Below, piece by piece: positions 63,911 through 64,000 of a DNA stretch of 64,000 nucleotides. Both the position numbers and the translations under genes were made by a program. A model generated the notes under the pieces. The model saw nothing but the letters and a program-made list of their open reading frames with translations. It was not told where the DNA came from and searched no databases. Position 1 is the stretch's first letter. Every line of letters starts with the position of its first letter. Source of the DNA: Chryseobacterium geocarposphaerae. GTDB lineage: Bacteria; Bacteroidota; Bacteroidia; Flavobacteriales; Weeksellaceae. The stretch is taken from the NCBI RefSeq assembly GCF_002797535.1, contig NZ_PGFD01000001.1:2511720-2575719 (forward strand), read 5' to 3'.

Positions 63911-64000
<90 letters not shown>

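Overview
The window looks like chromosomal DNA of a flavobacterium of the Chryseobacterium/Weeksellaceae type. The evidence is low GC, AT-rich intergenic DNA, many Bacteroidota-type -7 boxes (TAnnTTTG) and almost no Shine-Dalgarno sequences. It also encodes seven cargo proteins with type IX secretion (T9SS) sorting tails, type B ribosomal protein L31, a DUF4252/DUF2807 sigma-factor locus and an AcylCoA-mutase fusion of the IcmF kind. The assignment is by recognition only; no database search was possible. I see no transposase, integrase, CRISPR array or tRNA gene.

Layout. Bases 1-5.8 kb hold a surface-polysaccharide block: a glycosyltransferase running off the left edge (minus strand), three glycosyltransferase-type genes on the plus strand closed by a strong hairpin, then a beta-propeller lipoprotein with a small overlapping upstream gene on the minus strand. 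At 5.9-10.2 kb are housekeeping genes gltX, accA and tsf, with a small secreted DUF6759-like protein between accA and tsf. From 10.4 to 25.0 kb stands an array of four large paralogous T9SS type B surface proteins (IgGFc-binding-like N-terminus, modular middle, CHU_C-type tail), interrupted by one VWA-domain T9SS type A protein. From 25.1 to 28.1 kb come a carboxypeptidase-regulatory-like secreted protein, two more DUF6759-like proteins and trmB.

The ribosomal operon rplM-rpsI-rpsB (28.2-30.0 kb) is on the minus strand, so tsf is separated from rpsB and in opposite orientation. At 30.3-37.4 kb are a DUF3667 membrane protein, a small membrane protein, the fused B12-dependent acyl-CoA mutase, a small lipoprotein, a Dph6-type ATP pyrophosphatase and a LamG/T9SS protein. 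At 37.5-39.8 kb a PadR repressor leads three overlapping or abutting genes for paralogous membrane proteins. At 39.9-46.7 kb are a 2H phosphoesterase, ruvC, a lipoprotein, DUF4407 and KTSC proteins, a secreted M43-like metalloprotease and guaB. At 46.8-51.5 kb, all on the minus strand, are a sigma factor, a probable anti-sigma protein and two DUF4252 proteins, then a GlmU-family protein and rpmE2. A compact plus-strand run at 51.7-58.1 kb holds a beta-helix lipoprotein, a small membrane protein, a MazG-like pyrophosphohydrolase, aroA, a secreted protein, an SDR enzyme and an outer-membrane barrel protein.

The most unusual part is 58.3-63.6 kb: two paralogous small secreted proteins flank a periplasmic Ig-fold chaperone-like protein and a 918-residue outer-membrane barrel protein. 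The last three genes overlap end to start. The arrangement resembles a chaperone-usher fibre system, but none of the proteins is recognisably a classical family member. The window ends in the 3' part of a 5S rRNA gene on the minus strand, followed in its direction of transcription by two related terminator hairpins.
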